Shown here: in pieces, positions 5,309 to 13,191 of the stretch | Numbering within the stretch: the first letter of the stretch is position 1 | Layout of the letters: each line of letters opens with the position of its first letter | Source: JAERML01 sp035687895 | GTDB taxonomy: Bacteria; Bacteroidota; Ignavibacteria; UBA10030; UBA6906 | Length of the DNA: 15,385 nt | Reading direction: 5' to 3' | NCBI GenBank assembly: GCA_035687895.1 | Contig: DASRUE010000028.1 | Span: 1 to 15,385 of the forward strand | The notes under the pieces: generated by a model | What the model was told of the DNA's origin: nothing | The model's input: only the letters and a program-made list of their open reading frames with translations | The model's database searches: none | Program-made: the position numbers and the translations under genes

Positions 5309-7118
5309 GCTCAAACTCCTTCATCCAGGCTGAATCCTCCTCCAACTTCTTTTGTTCCTTCCTCGCAAGAAGAAAGCTCCCCATGACAAGGTAGTCCATC
5401 TCCGTCCTCATCAGACATTTGAATGCCTCTTCGGGTCTGCAGACAATCGGCTCGCCTCGGACGTTGAATGACGTATTGATAATTACCGGGCAACCCGTCT
5501 TCCTGTAGAATGCATCGATGAGCTCATAATACAACGGGTTGGTTTCTTTGTGAACGGTCTGGATGCGGGCCGAATAGTCCACGTGGGTAACCGCCGGTAT
5601 CTCGGATCTCGGCACATTCAGCTTGTCAATGCCGAACAGACTCTCCTGTTCGGCTGTGGTTGCGAGGCGCTTCCCCTTCTTGACGGATGCAACAAGGAGC
5701 ATGTACGGACTATCGGTGTTCAATTCAAAGTATTCCGACAAATGCTCACGCAACACCGAAGGGGCAAACGGACGGAACGATTCCCGGAACTTGATCTTCA
5801 GGTTCATCACCGATTGCATCTTTGGCGAACGGGCATCCCCGATGATACTGCGGCTGCCGAGCGCACGTGGGCCGAACTCCATCCGTCCCTGAAACCATCC
5901 GACGACGTTTTCCCGGGCAATCAGGTCGGCTACCACCTCCGGGATCTCCTCACGATCGAGTCTCCGGTAGACAACCCCGTTTGTGTCGAGATATTGCTGG
6001 ATCTCCTCGTCGGAAAATTCGGGTCCGAGGTACGAGCCTCGTTGGGCGTCCGTTGTCCGGTCCACAGTACGCGGTTTTCCCATCGATGCGTGCCACACAT
6101 ACAAGGCGCATCCGAGAGCTCCACCGGCATCGCCCGCAGCCGGCTGAATCCAGATGTTCTTGAACGGACCTTCTCTCAGGATTCTCCCATTGCCCACACA
6201 ATTAAGGGCCACACCGCCGGCGAGGACAAGATTCTCCTCCCCCGTTTCCTTGTGCACATGGCGCGTCATCCTTAGCATGATCTCTTCCGTCACTTCCTGC
6301 AGTGACCGGGCCAGGTCCATTTCCCGTTGTGTCAACTTCGACTCCGGCGCTCGTTCCGGACCGCCAAAAAGGGCAGCGAACTTTCCGTTGGTCATCCGAA
6401 GACCAGCGCAATAGTCGAAGTACTCCATATTCATTTTGAACGAACCGTCCTCTTTCAGGTCGATCAGGTGGTCATAGATGGTCTGCACGTACTTCGGTTC
6501 GCCATACGGCGCGAGACCCATCACCTTGTACTCGGCGGAATTGACCTTGAAACCTGTGAAGTAGGTAAAGGCGGAATACAAAAGACCAAGCGAGTGGGGA
6601 AAGTTCAGGTCCGCATGAATCTCCAGCTTGCTCCCTTCGCCAACACCGTAACTCGTTGTCGTCCATTCCCCCACACCATCCAGTGTCAGGAACGCGGCGC
6701 GCTGAAAAGGGGATGGATAGAATGCGGAGGCGGCATGGGATTCGTGATGTTCTGGAAAAAAGACCGTTCCGCTGTATCCAAGCTCGTCCTCGATCAACGA
6801 TCGGGTCCAGAGCTTTTCCTTCAGCCACAGGGGCATCGCCATGAGGAATGACGAAACACCGCGCGGCGCGTACGCGAGATAGGTCTCGAGGATGCGTTCG
6901 AACTTGAGGATCGGCTTGTCGTAGAACGCTATGCACGCAAGATCGGCGGCAGTGATGTGTTCCTGCGCCAGGCAATACCGGATGGCGTTGGTGGGGAAAT
7001 TCGAATCGTGCTTCTTCCGGGTGAAGCGCTCTTCCTGCGCCGCGGCAACGATTGTCCCGTCGTTGATCAGAGCGGCCGCAGAATCATGATAGTAACACGA
7101 GATGCCGAGGATGTACAC
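5301..7118 (-). CDS. Carbamoyltransferase (NodU/CmcH/SxtI type)
   Basis: 605 aa. It transfers the carbamoyl group of carbamoyl phosphate, by way of a carbamoyl-adenylate, to a hydroxyl of an unknown acceptor such as a sugar or secondary metabolite. The N-terminal Kae1-like domain (about 1-350) has ISCYYHDSAAALI, EHHESHAASAF with the His124/His128 metal pair, LTLDGVGEW (Asp147), LAGGVALN (299-306) and AAGDAGGALG (Asp330). The C-terminal domain has FGPRALGSRSIIGD and IINTSFNVRGEP. Length is normal. The start is GTG 7118; no ATG fits upstream, and a weak AGG lies before it. It follows carB by 52 nt with no clear terminator or promoter between, so it is probably co-transcribed with the enzyme that makes its substrate. 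Confidence 0.92.
   Translation of the reverse strand: MYILGISCYYHDSAAALINDGTIVAAAQEERFTRKKHDSNFPTNAIRYCLAQEHITAADLACIAFYDKPILKFERILETYLAYAPRGVSSFLMAMPLWLKEKLWTRSLIEDELGYSGTVFFPEHHESHAASAFYPSPFQRAAFLTLDGVGEWTTTSYGVGEGSKLEIHADLNFPHSLGLLYSAFTYFTGFKVNSAEYKVMGLAPYGEPKYVQTIYDHLIDLKEDGSFKMNMEYFDYCAGLRMTNGKFAALFGGPERAPESKLTQREMDLARSLQEVTEEIMLRMTRHVHKETGEENLVLAGGVALNCVGNGRILREGPFKNIWIQPAAGDAGGALGCALYVWHASMGKPRTVDRTTDAQRGSYLGPEFSDEEIQQYLDTNGVVYRRLDREEIPEVVADLIARENVVGWFQGRMEFGPRALGSRSIIGDARSPKMQSVMNLKIKFRESFRPFAPSVLREHLSEYFELNTDSPYMLLVASVKKGKRLATTAEQESLFGIDKLNVPRSEIPAVTHVDYSARIQTVHKETNPLYYELIDAFYRKTGCPVIINTSFNVRGEPIVCRPEEAFKCLMRTEMDYLVMGSFLLARKEQKKLEEDSAWMKEFELD
5316..5321 (-). promoter_or_regulatory. 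Ribosome-binding site that sets the SxtJ start at a TTG codon
   Basis: AAGGAG on the minus strand, inside the 3' end of the carbamoyltransferase gene. It is 7 nt from TTG 5308 and too close (1 nt) to the upstream TTG 5314. Confidence 0.65.
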
Positions 7119-7170
7119 GTCATACCTGCCGCGTTGTTTGCCTTACCGTCCGCGCCCACACCGGCCCGGC

Positions 7171-9036
7171 CTACATCTGGAATGATTTGATGTATTCGAC
7201 CAGGCGGGTGCAATCTTCCAGCGTTTCAACGCGGTTGGCCTCGCCGCCCTGCGCAGCCAACTCGTGGTGTTCCTGGATACTGCTCACCGTAAGTTTGTTC
7301 TGTCGGATTTGTTCGATGCTCTTCGCCGCAGAGGCGGCCGCGGACATGGTTGTGATGAAGGGAATCTTGCGCTCCATCGCTGCGCGGCCGATGGCGTGTT
7401 CGTCTTTTCGGGAGACCTGTCCGAGCGGTGTGTTAACGATGAGCTGCACCCAGTCATTCTTGATGATGTCGATGATGTTCAGTGTCCCTTCGCTCGCCTT
7501 CAACACCGCCTTGTTGGCGATGCCATGTTTCTTGAGGAAGGTTGAGGTTCCCTCGGTGGCTATGATGTTGAAACCAAGCCGAACGAAACTGCGCACGACA
7601 TTCACCGACCGCTCCCGCTTGTCGAAATCATTCAGGCTGACAAACACGGTCCCCGACTGTGGCAATTCATTCCCCGCTGCGATGGAGGCCTTCGCAAACG
7701 ACACACCGAAACTGTTGGAAATACCCATCACTTCACCGGTGGAACGCATCTCCGGTCCAAGGAAGTGGCGCGCCTGAGGGAATTTCGAGAACGGAAAGAC
7801 GGACTCTTTGATCGCCACATGCTTCGCCCAGCCATGGCTTTGGATTTGCAGGTCCTTGATCTTCTTTCCCACCATCAGTTTGGCAGCGATCTTTGCCAGT
7901 GGGATGCCCGTCGCTTTGCTGACGAACGGAACGGTGCGGGAGGCGCGGGGATTCACCTCAATCACATAGACGACCCCCTGACGCATCGCGTACTGGACAT
8001 TGACAAGACCAACAACCTTTAATGCCAACGCGAGCCTGCGGGTATACGTGATGATTGTGTGAAGCTGGGGAGGAGTGATGGAATACGGCGGCAGGACACA
8101 CGAACTATCGCCCGAGTGTATCCCCGCTTCCTCAATGTGTTGCATGACCCCGCCGATGTAGACCTCTTCTCCGTCCGATACGGCGTCCACGTCGAACTCA
8201 TATGCATCCTCAAGGAAACGATCGATCAACACGGGATGCTCGGGAGAGACATTCACAGCCTGCTGCATGTATTCCCGCAATCGATCGTCGTCGTAGCAGA
8301 GCTCCATTGCACGCCCACCGAGGACGTAGGATGGACGGACAAGCACCGGGTAGCCGATCTTTGCAGTCACCTGCAGAGCTTCGTCGAGATTCGACGCAGT
8401 CCCGTACGGCGGACAGGGAATCGCCAGTTCATCCAATAGCTTGCCGAACCGTTTCCTGTCTTCTGCGAGATCAATTCCTTCCGTGGAGGTGCCGAGGATT
8501 TTGATACCATTGGCCTCCAATGCTTTTGCGAGCTTAAGCGGCGTTTGACCCCCGAAACTAACGATCACCCCATCGGGCTTCTCCAGATCACAGATGTGCA
8601 GCACATCCTCCAGCGTCAGTGGCTCGAAGTACAGCTTGTCCGTCGTGTCGTAGTCGGTCGAGACCGTTTCCGGATTGCAATTGACCATGATGGTCTCAAA
8701 GCCCTCCTCGGCCAACCCCATCACACCATGCACGCAACAATAATCAAACTCGATCCCCTGGCCAATGCGATTGGGTCCCCCGCCAAGGATGATCACCTTC
8801 TTCCTGTCCGATCGGTGCGCCTCGTTCTCTACTTCATACGTTGAGTAGTGATAGGGTGTCTCTGCAGCAAACTCCGCTGCGCAGGTATCCACCGTCTTGT
8901 ATACCGGCACAACGCCGAGCTTCATCCGTAATGCCCGGACCGCTGCTTCATCCGTCTTCCACAACACAGCAAGCTGCCGGTCAGAGAAGCCGTACTGTTT
9001 TGCCTTCAGCAGTATGTCCCGGGTGATTTTCTTCAA
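7171..9036 (-). CDS. carB: Carbamoyl-phosphate synthase large subunit, C-terminal half (split carB)
   Basis: 621 aa. It holds the second half of CarB: the end of the oligomerisation helices (1-75, GFSDRQLAVL and KTVDTCAAEFAAET), the carbamoyl-phosphate ATP-grasp domain (about 80-455, with GGGPNRIGQGIEFDYC and VIEVNPRASRTVPFVSKATG), and the C-terminal MGS-like allosteric domain (about 460-585). The catalytic motifs are intact. With the N-half it totals 1112 aa, slightly longer than a normal CarB of about 1070. The start is TTG 9036, overlapping the stop of the secreted-protein gene by 4 nt (TTGA). The frame has no ATG nearby, and the protein similarity begins right at this start. It probably assembles with the N-half and CarA, whose gene is not in the window. 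Confidence 0.93.
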   Translation of the reverse strand: MKKITRDILLKAKQYGFSDRQLAVLWKTDEAAVRALRMKLGVVPVYKTVDTCAAEFAAETPYHYSTYEVENEAHRSDRKKVIILGGGPNRIGQGIEFDYCCVHGVMGLAEEGFETIMVNCNPETVSTDYDTTDKLYFEPLTLEDVLHICDLEKPDGVIVSFGGQTPLKLAKALEANGIKILGTSTEGIDLAEDRKRFGKLLDELAIPCPPYGTASNLDEALQVTAKIGYPVLVRPSYVLGGRAMELCYDDDRLREYMQQAVNVSPEHPVLIDRFLEDAYEFDVDAVSDGEEVYIGGVMQHIEEAGIHSGDSSCVLPPYSITPPQLHTIITYTRRLALALKVVGLVNVQYAMRQGVVYVIEVNPRASRTVPFVSKATGIPLAKIAAKLMVGKKIKDLQIQSHGWAKHVAIKESVFPFSKFPQARHFLGPEMRSTGEVMGISNSFGVSFAKASIAAGNELPQSGTVFVSLNDFDKRERSVNVVRSFVRLGFNIIATEGTSTFLKKHGIANKAVLKASEGTLNIIDIIKNDWVQLIVNTPLGQVSRKDEHAIGRAAMERKIPFITTMSAAASAAKSIEQIRQNKLTVSSIQEHHELAAQGGEANRVETLEDCTRLVEYIKSFQM

Positions 9037-9515
9037 TGACCACCGGAGGCGTGGCGGGACGCCTTGTGTCTGATAGTGTTGTACAATGCAATCTGTTGCT
9101 TTGTAAGAATCTGTCGTGCCTGAATGTGTGCGGTCATGTGCACCGCCCGCAACTCCCCGCGGAGCATTCCAATCTCCCCCGTGAGCCGCCGGATGTTTGG
9201 CATGGTCGCAACTCCAAGTCTGAACTTCGAGTCGAGTTCCATCTCCTTCGCGATGATCGACTCCCCCTTTGTCCGGGCGTTCTCGCTCATCTCATCGAAG
9301 ATTGCCTCGATGTCCTTCTCCTGTCCATCGGTCAACCTCAGGGTGTCCCGCATTTCGAGAATGTGTTTCGGTCCGGGATATCCGTTGAGATCCGCATATG
9401 ACGCCATTCCTGCGCCCGCACCGCGCTCCAACAACTCCCTGTCAGGGGGAATGGGTTGCGAGCGGGCAGTCTGCGCAGTGAGCGAGAAAAGAATAATGGA
9501 GAATATCATTTTCAT
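9033..9515 (-). CDS. Spy/CpxP-like exported protein lying between the carB halves
   Basis: 160 aa. It begins with a signal peptide (KMIFSIILFSLTAQTARS, cleavage expected near Ser19-Gln20), so it should be exported to the periplasm. The mature part has GYPGPKHILEM (45-55) and two LTxxQ motifs, LTDGQ (61-65) and LTKQQ (137-141), in an all-helical charged protein, with LRAVHMTAHIQARQIL between. This is the Spy/CpxP periplasmic family, including a GYPGP-containing branch usually found as stand-alone genes; Spy members act as chaperones or metal/stress sensors. Its ATG overlaps the stop of carB-N (ATGA) and its stop overlaps the TTG of carB-C (TTGA). No functional link with pyrimidine or arginine synthesis is known to me. 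Confidence 0.85.
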   Translation of the reverse strand: MKMIFSIILFSLTAQTARSQPIPPDRELLERGAGAGMASYADLNGYPGPKHILEMRDTLRLTDGQEKDIEAIFDEMSENARTKGESIIAKEMELDSKFRLGVATMPNIRRLTGEIGMLRGELRAVHMTAHIQARQILTKQQIALYNTIRHKASRHASGGH

Positions 9516-10987
9516 GCGAGAGCGTACTCCTTCAATTCCCTCTCCAGGTCAACAATCTGTTTGATGTTATGAAGGAACCATGGATCGATATACGTGATCG
9601 CATAGAGTTCATCGAGAGTCAGCCCCAGAAGAAACCCGTACCGGAGATAGAACACGTTCTCGGGGCGGGGCCGGCTGAGCTGCCCCCTCACGCGCGTCCT
9701 CCATTCCTGTTTCTCCGCGTCCGTCAGCCGGTCGATATCAAAGAGGTCCTTGCCATCTGCGCCGAGCCCGAAGCGACCCTGTTCCAGTGAGCGGAGCGCC
9801 TTTTGCAGCGCCTCCTTGAATGTCCGTCCGAAGGCCATGGCCTCGCCAACAGACTTCATCTGGATTCCGAGAGAGTCGTCCACCCCTTTGAATTTTTCGA
9901 AGTCCCACCGGGGAATCTTCACGACGGTGTAATCAATGGTCGGTTCAAACGATGCGGGAGTGAGCTTTGTGATGTCGTTGGGGATTTCGTCCAGTGCATA
10001 CCCAACCGCAAGCTTTGCTGCAATCTTTGCGATCGGAAAGCCGGTGGCCTTGGAGGCCAGCGCCGAAGAACGGGAGACACGTGGGTTCATTTCGATCACC
10101 AGACGACGGCCTGTCTTCGGATTCACGGCAAACTGGATGTTCGAGCCCCCCGTCTCGACGCCGATGGCCCTGATGATCTTGAGCGAATCATCCCGCATGG
10201 CCTCGTATTCCTTGTCCGTCAGCGTCTGTTGCGGCGCCACAGTGATGGAGTCGCCGGTGTGGACGCCCATCGGATCAAAATTCTCGATTGAACAGATGAT
10301 GACAACGTTGTCCCTCAGGTCGCGCATCACCTCCAACTCGTATTCCTTCCAGCCGATGATGGACTCTTCGAGCAGTACCTCGTGAATGGGACTCGATTCG
10401 AGGCCGTGTTCCACTGCGTCCACAAACTCCGCCTCGTTGCGAACAATTCCGCCGCCGGTACCACCGAGTGTGAATGAAGGCCGGATAATGATCGGAAATC
10501 CAATCCTTGCAACGAGTTCCTCCGCCTGTTCAATCGTACGCACAAACCCCCCGCGTGGCGTCTCGATTCCTGCCTTATCCATCGTGGCCTTGAACAACTC
10601 GCGGTCTTCCGCTTTCTTGATGGCATCCAGCTTTGCCCCAATGAGCTCAACTTTATACTTCTTTAGAACCCCACTTTCCGCAAGAGCAACAGCAGTGTTG
10701 AGCGCCGTTTGTCCCCCCATGGTGGGAAGAATGGCATTAGGGCGTTCCCGCTTGATGATTTGTTCAACGAAGAATGGAGTGATCGGCTCGATGTAGGTTC
10801 GGTCGGCGAGGTCAGGATCCGTCATGATCGTTGCCGGATTGCTGTTGATAAGGATGATCCGGTATCCTTCCTCACGCAGTACCTGGCATGCCTGAGTGCC
10901 GGAATAATCGAACTCGCACGCCTGACCGATGACTATCGGTCCGGAGCCGATGATGAGGATGGATTGAAGATCAGTTCGCTTGGGCAA
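9512..10987 (-). CDS. carB: Carbamoyl-phosphate synthase large subunit, N-terminal half (split carB)
   Basis: 491 aa. It carries the carboxyphosphate ATP-grasp domain (1-400) and the first part of the oligomerisation domain. Motifs include GSGPIVIGQACEFDYSGTQA, MGGQTALNTAVAL, Arg129, Arg169, SFTLGGTGGG and VIEMNPRVSRSSALASKATG with Glu299 and Asn301. As far as I recall E. coli CarB numbering, the alignment is almost gap-free. The protein ends after IKQIVDLERELKEYALA, exactly where E. coli CarB continues into the second oligomerisation helices found in the C-half, so nothing essential is missing. The start is TTG 10987; an in-frame stop 33 nt upstream excludes longer forms and no ATG or GTG fits. 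It has its own promoter at 11019-11049. Confidence 0.93.
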   Translation of the reverse strand: MPKRTDLQSILIIGSGPIVIGQACEFDYSGTQACQVLREEGYRIILINSNPATIMTDPDLADRTYIEPITPFFVEQIIKRERPNAILPTMGGQTALNTAVALAESGVLKKYKVELIGAKLDAIKKAEDRELFKATMDKAGIETPRGGFVRTIEQAEELVARIGFPIIIRPSFTLGGTGGGIVRNEAEFVDAVEHGLESSPIHEVLLEESIIGWKEYELEVMRDLRDNVVIICSIENFDPMGVHTGDSITVAPQQTLTDKEYEAMRDDSLKIIRAIGVETGGSNIQFAVNPKTGRRLVIEMNPRVSRSSALASKATGFPIAKIAAKLAVGYALDEIPNDITKLTPASFEPTIDYTVVKIPRWDFEKFKGVDDSLGIQMKSVGEAMAFGRTFKEALQKALRSLEQGRFGLGADGKDLFDIDRLTDAEKQEWRTRVRGQLSRPRPENVFYLRYGFLLGLTLDELYAITYIDPWFLHNIKQIVDLERELKEYALA

Positions 10988-11018
10988 CGAGAGCGGTTCT
11001 TTCTCAAAAGGCTGGGGT

Positions 11019-11049
11019 CAAATATACAAAGAATGCACCCTCAACGCAA
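11019..11049 (-). promoter_or_regulatory. Promoter of the carB - Spy-like - carB - carbamoyltransferase unit
   Basis: Minus strand: TTG (11049-11047), 20 nt, TATATTTG (11026-11019), identical in box and spacing to the dipeptidase promoter. It lies in the 84-nt gap after cstA. The transcript start is expected near 11012, giving a short leader of about 25 nt before TTG 10987. Confidence 0.65.
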
Positions 11050-11071
11050 CCATCGAGATCGCGCGAAGATA

Positions 11072-12751
11072 TCAGGCAGCATCCAGCGCGGGCCGGGACT
11101 TCTCTCCCCGGACCTTGAGCAAGGCAGTCATCGCGAGGAACAAGGCAAGAAGAATCAACACACCTGCGGCAACTGCGTTGATCAACTCTACTCCCACACC
11201 ATTTGCCGCTTGGAGGTTGGCAATGGTAAGTCCGCCGAGTGACCAAAGCGTTATCGTCAGCACGAAGAGCATCGGAAGAAGTGTGAACCAGATTCTTTTT
11301 CTCGCACGGTAGAGCCAGACCGTGATTAAGAGAAGCGTCAGGGCAGCAAGCAACTGGTTCGATGCGCCAAACAATGTCCAGAATTTGATCCATGACCCTT
11401 CCCGGGCTGTCGCGATAAAGAAGACCGGAATTCCGATGGTCAATGCTGTTGCAACAGTCGCCCCCATACGACTACTCCAATGAAAGAGCTCTTGCAGGAT
11501 GTAACGGCCAAGACGAGTGCACACATCGAGTGTGTCAAACACGAATGTGGAGAATGCCATCGCGCCGAACGTGATTGCAAAGGGGAGATGTTCCCTGCCG
11601 ATAATGAGCGTGAGGAACTGCCCGATACCGTTCCCGTAAATTGTGCCGGGCTTGAGACCCTTGATATCCTCCGGCACCATGATCATGACGGTCACAAGGG
11701 CGATTAACGCGACAAACCCCTCGGCCAACATCGCGCCATACCCTACACTTTGCATATGCGATTCGCGATCCACCTGCTTGGAGGTCGTACCGGAACAGAC
11801 CAGTCCATGAAAGCCCGAGCACGCCCCGCATGCAATCGTGACAAAGAGGAAGGGAAAGAGGGTGCCGGTCATTCCGCCGAGGTCCCACGACTTGAATGCC
11901 TCGGCTTTGATGTCGTATCCACCGAAGAACACTCCCACCACTCCGAGGGCAAGCGCAAGATAGAGAATGAACCCACCCAGGTACCCTCGTGGCTGCAAGA
12001 GCGCCCAGACCGGGACCAGGGACGCGAATGCACAATATGCGAGAATAAGGAGGCCCCAGGTTTTTGCATCCAGAAGCAGCAACGTAGAAATGTGGGTGGC
12101 GAACCACGACAGGGCGAGCGTTGCCGGAACAAAGACAATGGTCACAAGCCAGAGGGGGGGATTCCACAACCTCTGCACCAACCCCATGACCATCGCAAGA
12201 AGAAGGTACATGACGGCCGAAGCTGCAACTGCGCCGCCGGGATTAAACGCCACTGCCACTCCCTCAAGTTCCTCAGTCGTGCTGGTGAAACTGGCTGCCG
12301 TGATGTCGGCAAACGCGACAATCACATACAGAAGAGCAATCCAGATGAACGCCATCATTGCAATTCCGGCACGCGGACCGAGATGTTCACGAGCGATGTC
12401 CGCAATCGAGCGTGCCCCGTGCCGGACTGAGACAGCAAGACTGCTGAAATCGTGCACGGCGCCGATGAGGACAACACCGAGACTTATCCAAAGCAACGAG
12501 GGGAGCCATCCCCATGTCTGGCATGCAAGGATTGGTCCTGCAATCGGGCCAGCAGCAGCAATAGCCGAGAAGTGTTGCGCAAAAAGATAGAACCTGCGCG
12601 TAGGAACGAAATCAATTCCATCCTTGAGTGTGTGCGCAGGGGTGGCGCGTTCATCAGTAATGGCAAGCTGACGAGCCACCCATCCACCATACAACCGGTA
12701 GGCCGTAACAACAAGAACCAAGAATGCAACGGCAAGGAGGGGAAGACTCAT
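11072..12751 (-). CDS. cstA: CstA-family transporter (carbon starvation protein)
   Basis: 559 aa, strongly hydrophobic throughout with many membrane helices. CstA/BtsT proteins import peptides or pyruvate, often under carbon limitation. Diagnostic segments: YRLYGGW (about 18-24), GIDFVPTRRFYLFAQHFSAIAAAGPIAGP, GAVHDFSSLAVSVRHGARSIADIA, ACGACSGFHGLVCSGTTSKQ, AFSTFVFDTLDVCTRLGRYI and WTLFGASNQLLAALTLLL. It is shorter than the roughly 700-aa E. coli forms but similar to the compact versions in many other bacteria. ATG 12751 has GAGAGAA upstream. The gene follows yraN by 75 nt with no obvious terminator, so it may extend the Omp85-rnhB-yraN unit. Whether it carries pyruvate or peptides is not visible. 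Confidence 0.93.
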   Translation of the reverse strand: MSLPLLAVAFLVLVVTAYRLYGGWVARQLAITDERATPAHTLKDGIDFVPTRRFYLFAQHFSAIAAAGPIAGPILACQTWGWLPSLLWISLGVVLIGAVHDFSSLAVSVRHGARSIADIAREHLGPRAGIAMMAFIWIALLYVIVAFADITAASFTSTTEELEGVAVAFNPGGAVAASAVMYLLLAMVMGLVQRLWNPPLWLVTIVFVPATLALSWFATHISTLLLLDAKTWGLLILAYCAFASLVPVWALLQPRGYLGGFILYLALALGVVGVFFGGYDIKAEAFKSWDLGGMTGTLFPFLFVTIACGACSGFHGLVCSGTTSKQVDRESHMQSVGYGAMLAEGFVALIALVTVMIMVPEDIKGLKPGTIYGNGIGQFLTLIIGREHLPFAITFGAMAFSTFVFDTLDVCTRLGRYILQELFHWSSRMGATVATALTIGIPVFFIATAREGSWIKFWTLFGASNQLLAALTLLLITVWLYRARKRIWFTLLPMLFVLTITLWSLGGLTIANLQAANGVGVELINAVAAGVLILLALFLAMTALLKVRGEKSRPALDAA

Positions 12752-12826
12752 CGGCGATTCTCTCGAAGAAACACCGTGTCGGACATTTTCTCTCCGTTCT
12801 TTTCGTTTCGCGGTGAGTTGCCTGGA

Positions 12827-13186
12827 CTAGAATGCATTCTTGATGTAGTTGATCTCGGTTCGCCCTCCCCACATCCGGATCGCCACCACATCGAAGCGGC
12901 ATTCCTGCTCTTTGATCTCGTGCTCGTACAGGTAGCCTGTTGCCACCTTCCGGATCTGCGCCTGTTTCTTTTTTGTGAGCGCGTATTCAGGCGGCCCGAA
13001 CTCATCGTTCTTCCGGGTCTTCACCTCGCAGAAGACCAGCACGTCCCCGTCGCGGGCGATAATATCAATCTCACCGTGTCCAAACCGGTATTTCATCTCC
13101 ACAATGCTGTAGCCGAGACGTTTGAGTTCCTGCATCGCCAGCAGCTCCCCCTCATCCCCCGCGACTTTGGTGCCTGGCCCTTTCAT
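12827..13186 (-). CDS. yraN: YraN/UPF0102 family nuclease-like protein
   Basis: 119 aa, the usual size. It has an endonuclease-like fold of the PD-(D/E)xK type: GDEGELLAMQEL (10-21), GHGEIDIIARDG with Glu39 and Asp41, then VFCEVKTRKN with Glu54 and Lys56, the predicted catalytic set. The biochemical role of the family is poorly known, with links to Holliday junction or DNA processing suggested. It begins 5 nt after the rnhB stop on the same strand, a common rnhB-yraN pairing, so the two are surely co-transcribed. Confidence 0.93.
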   Translation of the reverse strand: MKGPGTKVAGDEGELLAMQELKRLGYSIVEMKYRFGHGEIDIIARDGDVLVFCEVKTRKNDEFGPPEYALTKKKQAQIRKVATGYLYEHEIKEQECRFDVVAIRMWGGRTEINYIKNAF

Positions 13187-13191
13187 ATCCG

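Noticed and set aside
7119..7170. GC-rich 52-nt gap before the carbamoyltransferase as a terminator
   Set aside because: There are GGCC/GGGCC runs but no clean stem followed by a T-tract, and no TAnnTTTG promoter box. Read-through from carB is more likely.
9033..9515. carB split explained as a sequencing frameshift or internal stop
   Set aside because: The gap holds a complete, coherent exported protein with signal peptide and family motifs, precise 4-nt overlaps at both ends, and no missing CarB residues. An error would not produce this.
10988..11071. A terminator or riboswitch between cstA and carB
   Set aside because: No stable hairpin with T-tract and no long structured leader. The segment is accounted for by the promoter and a short leader.
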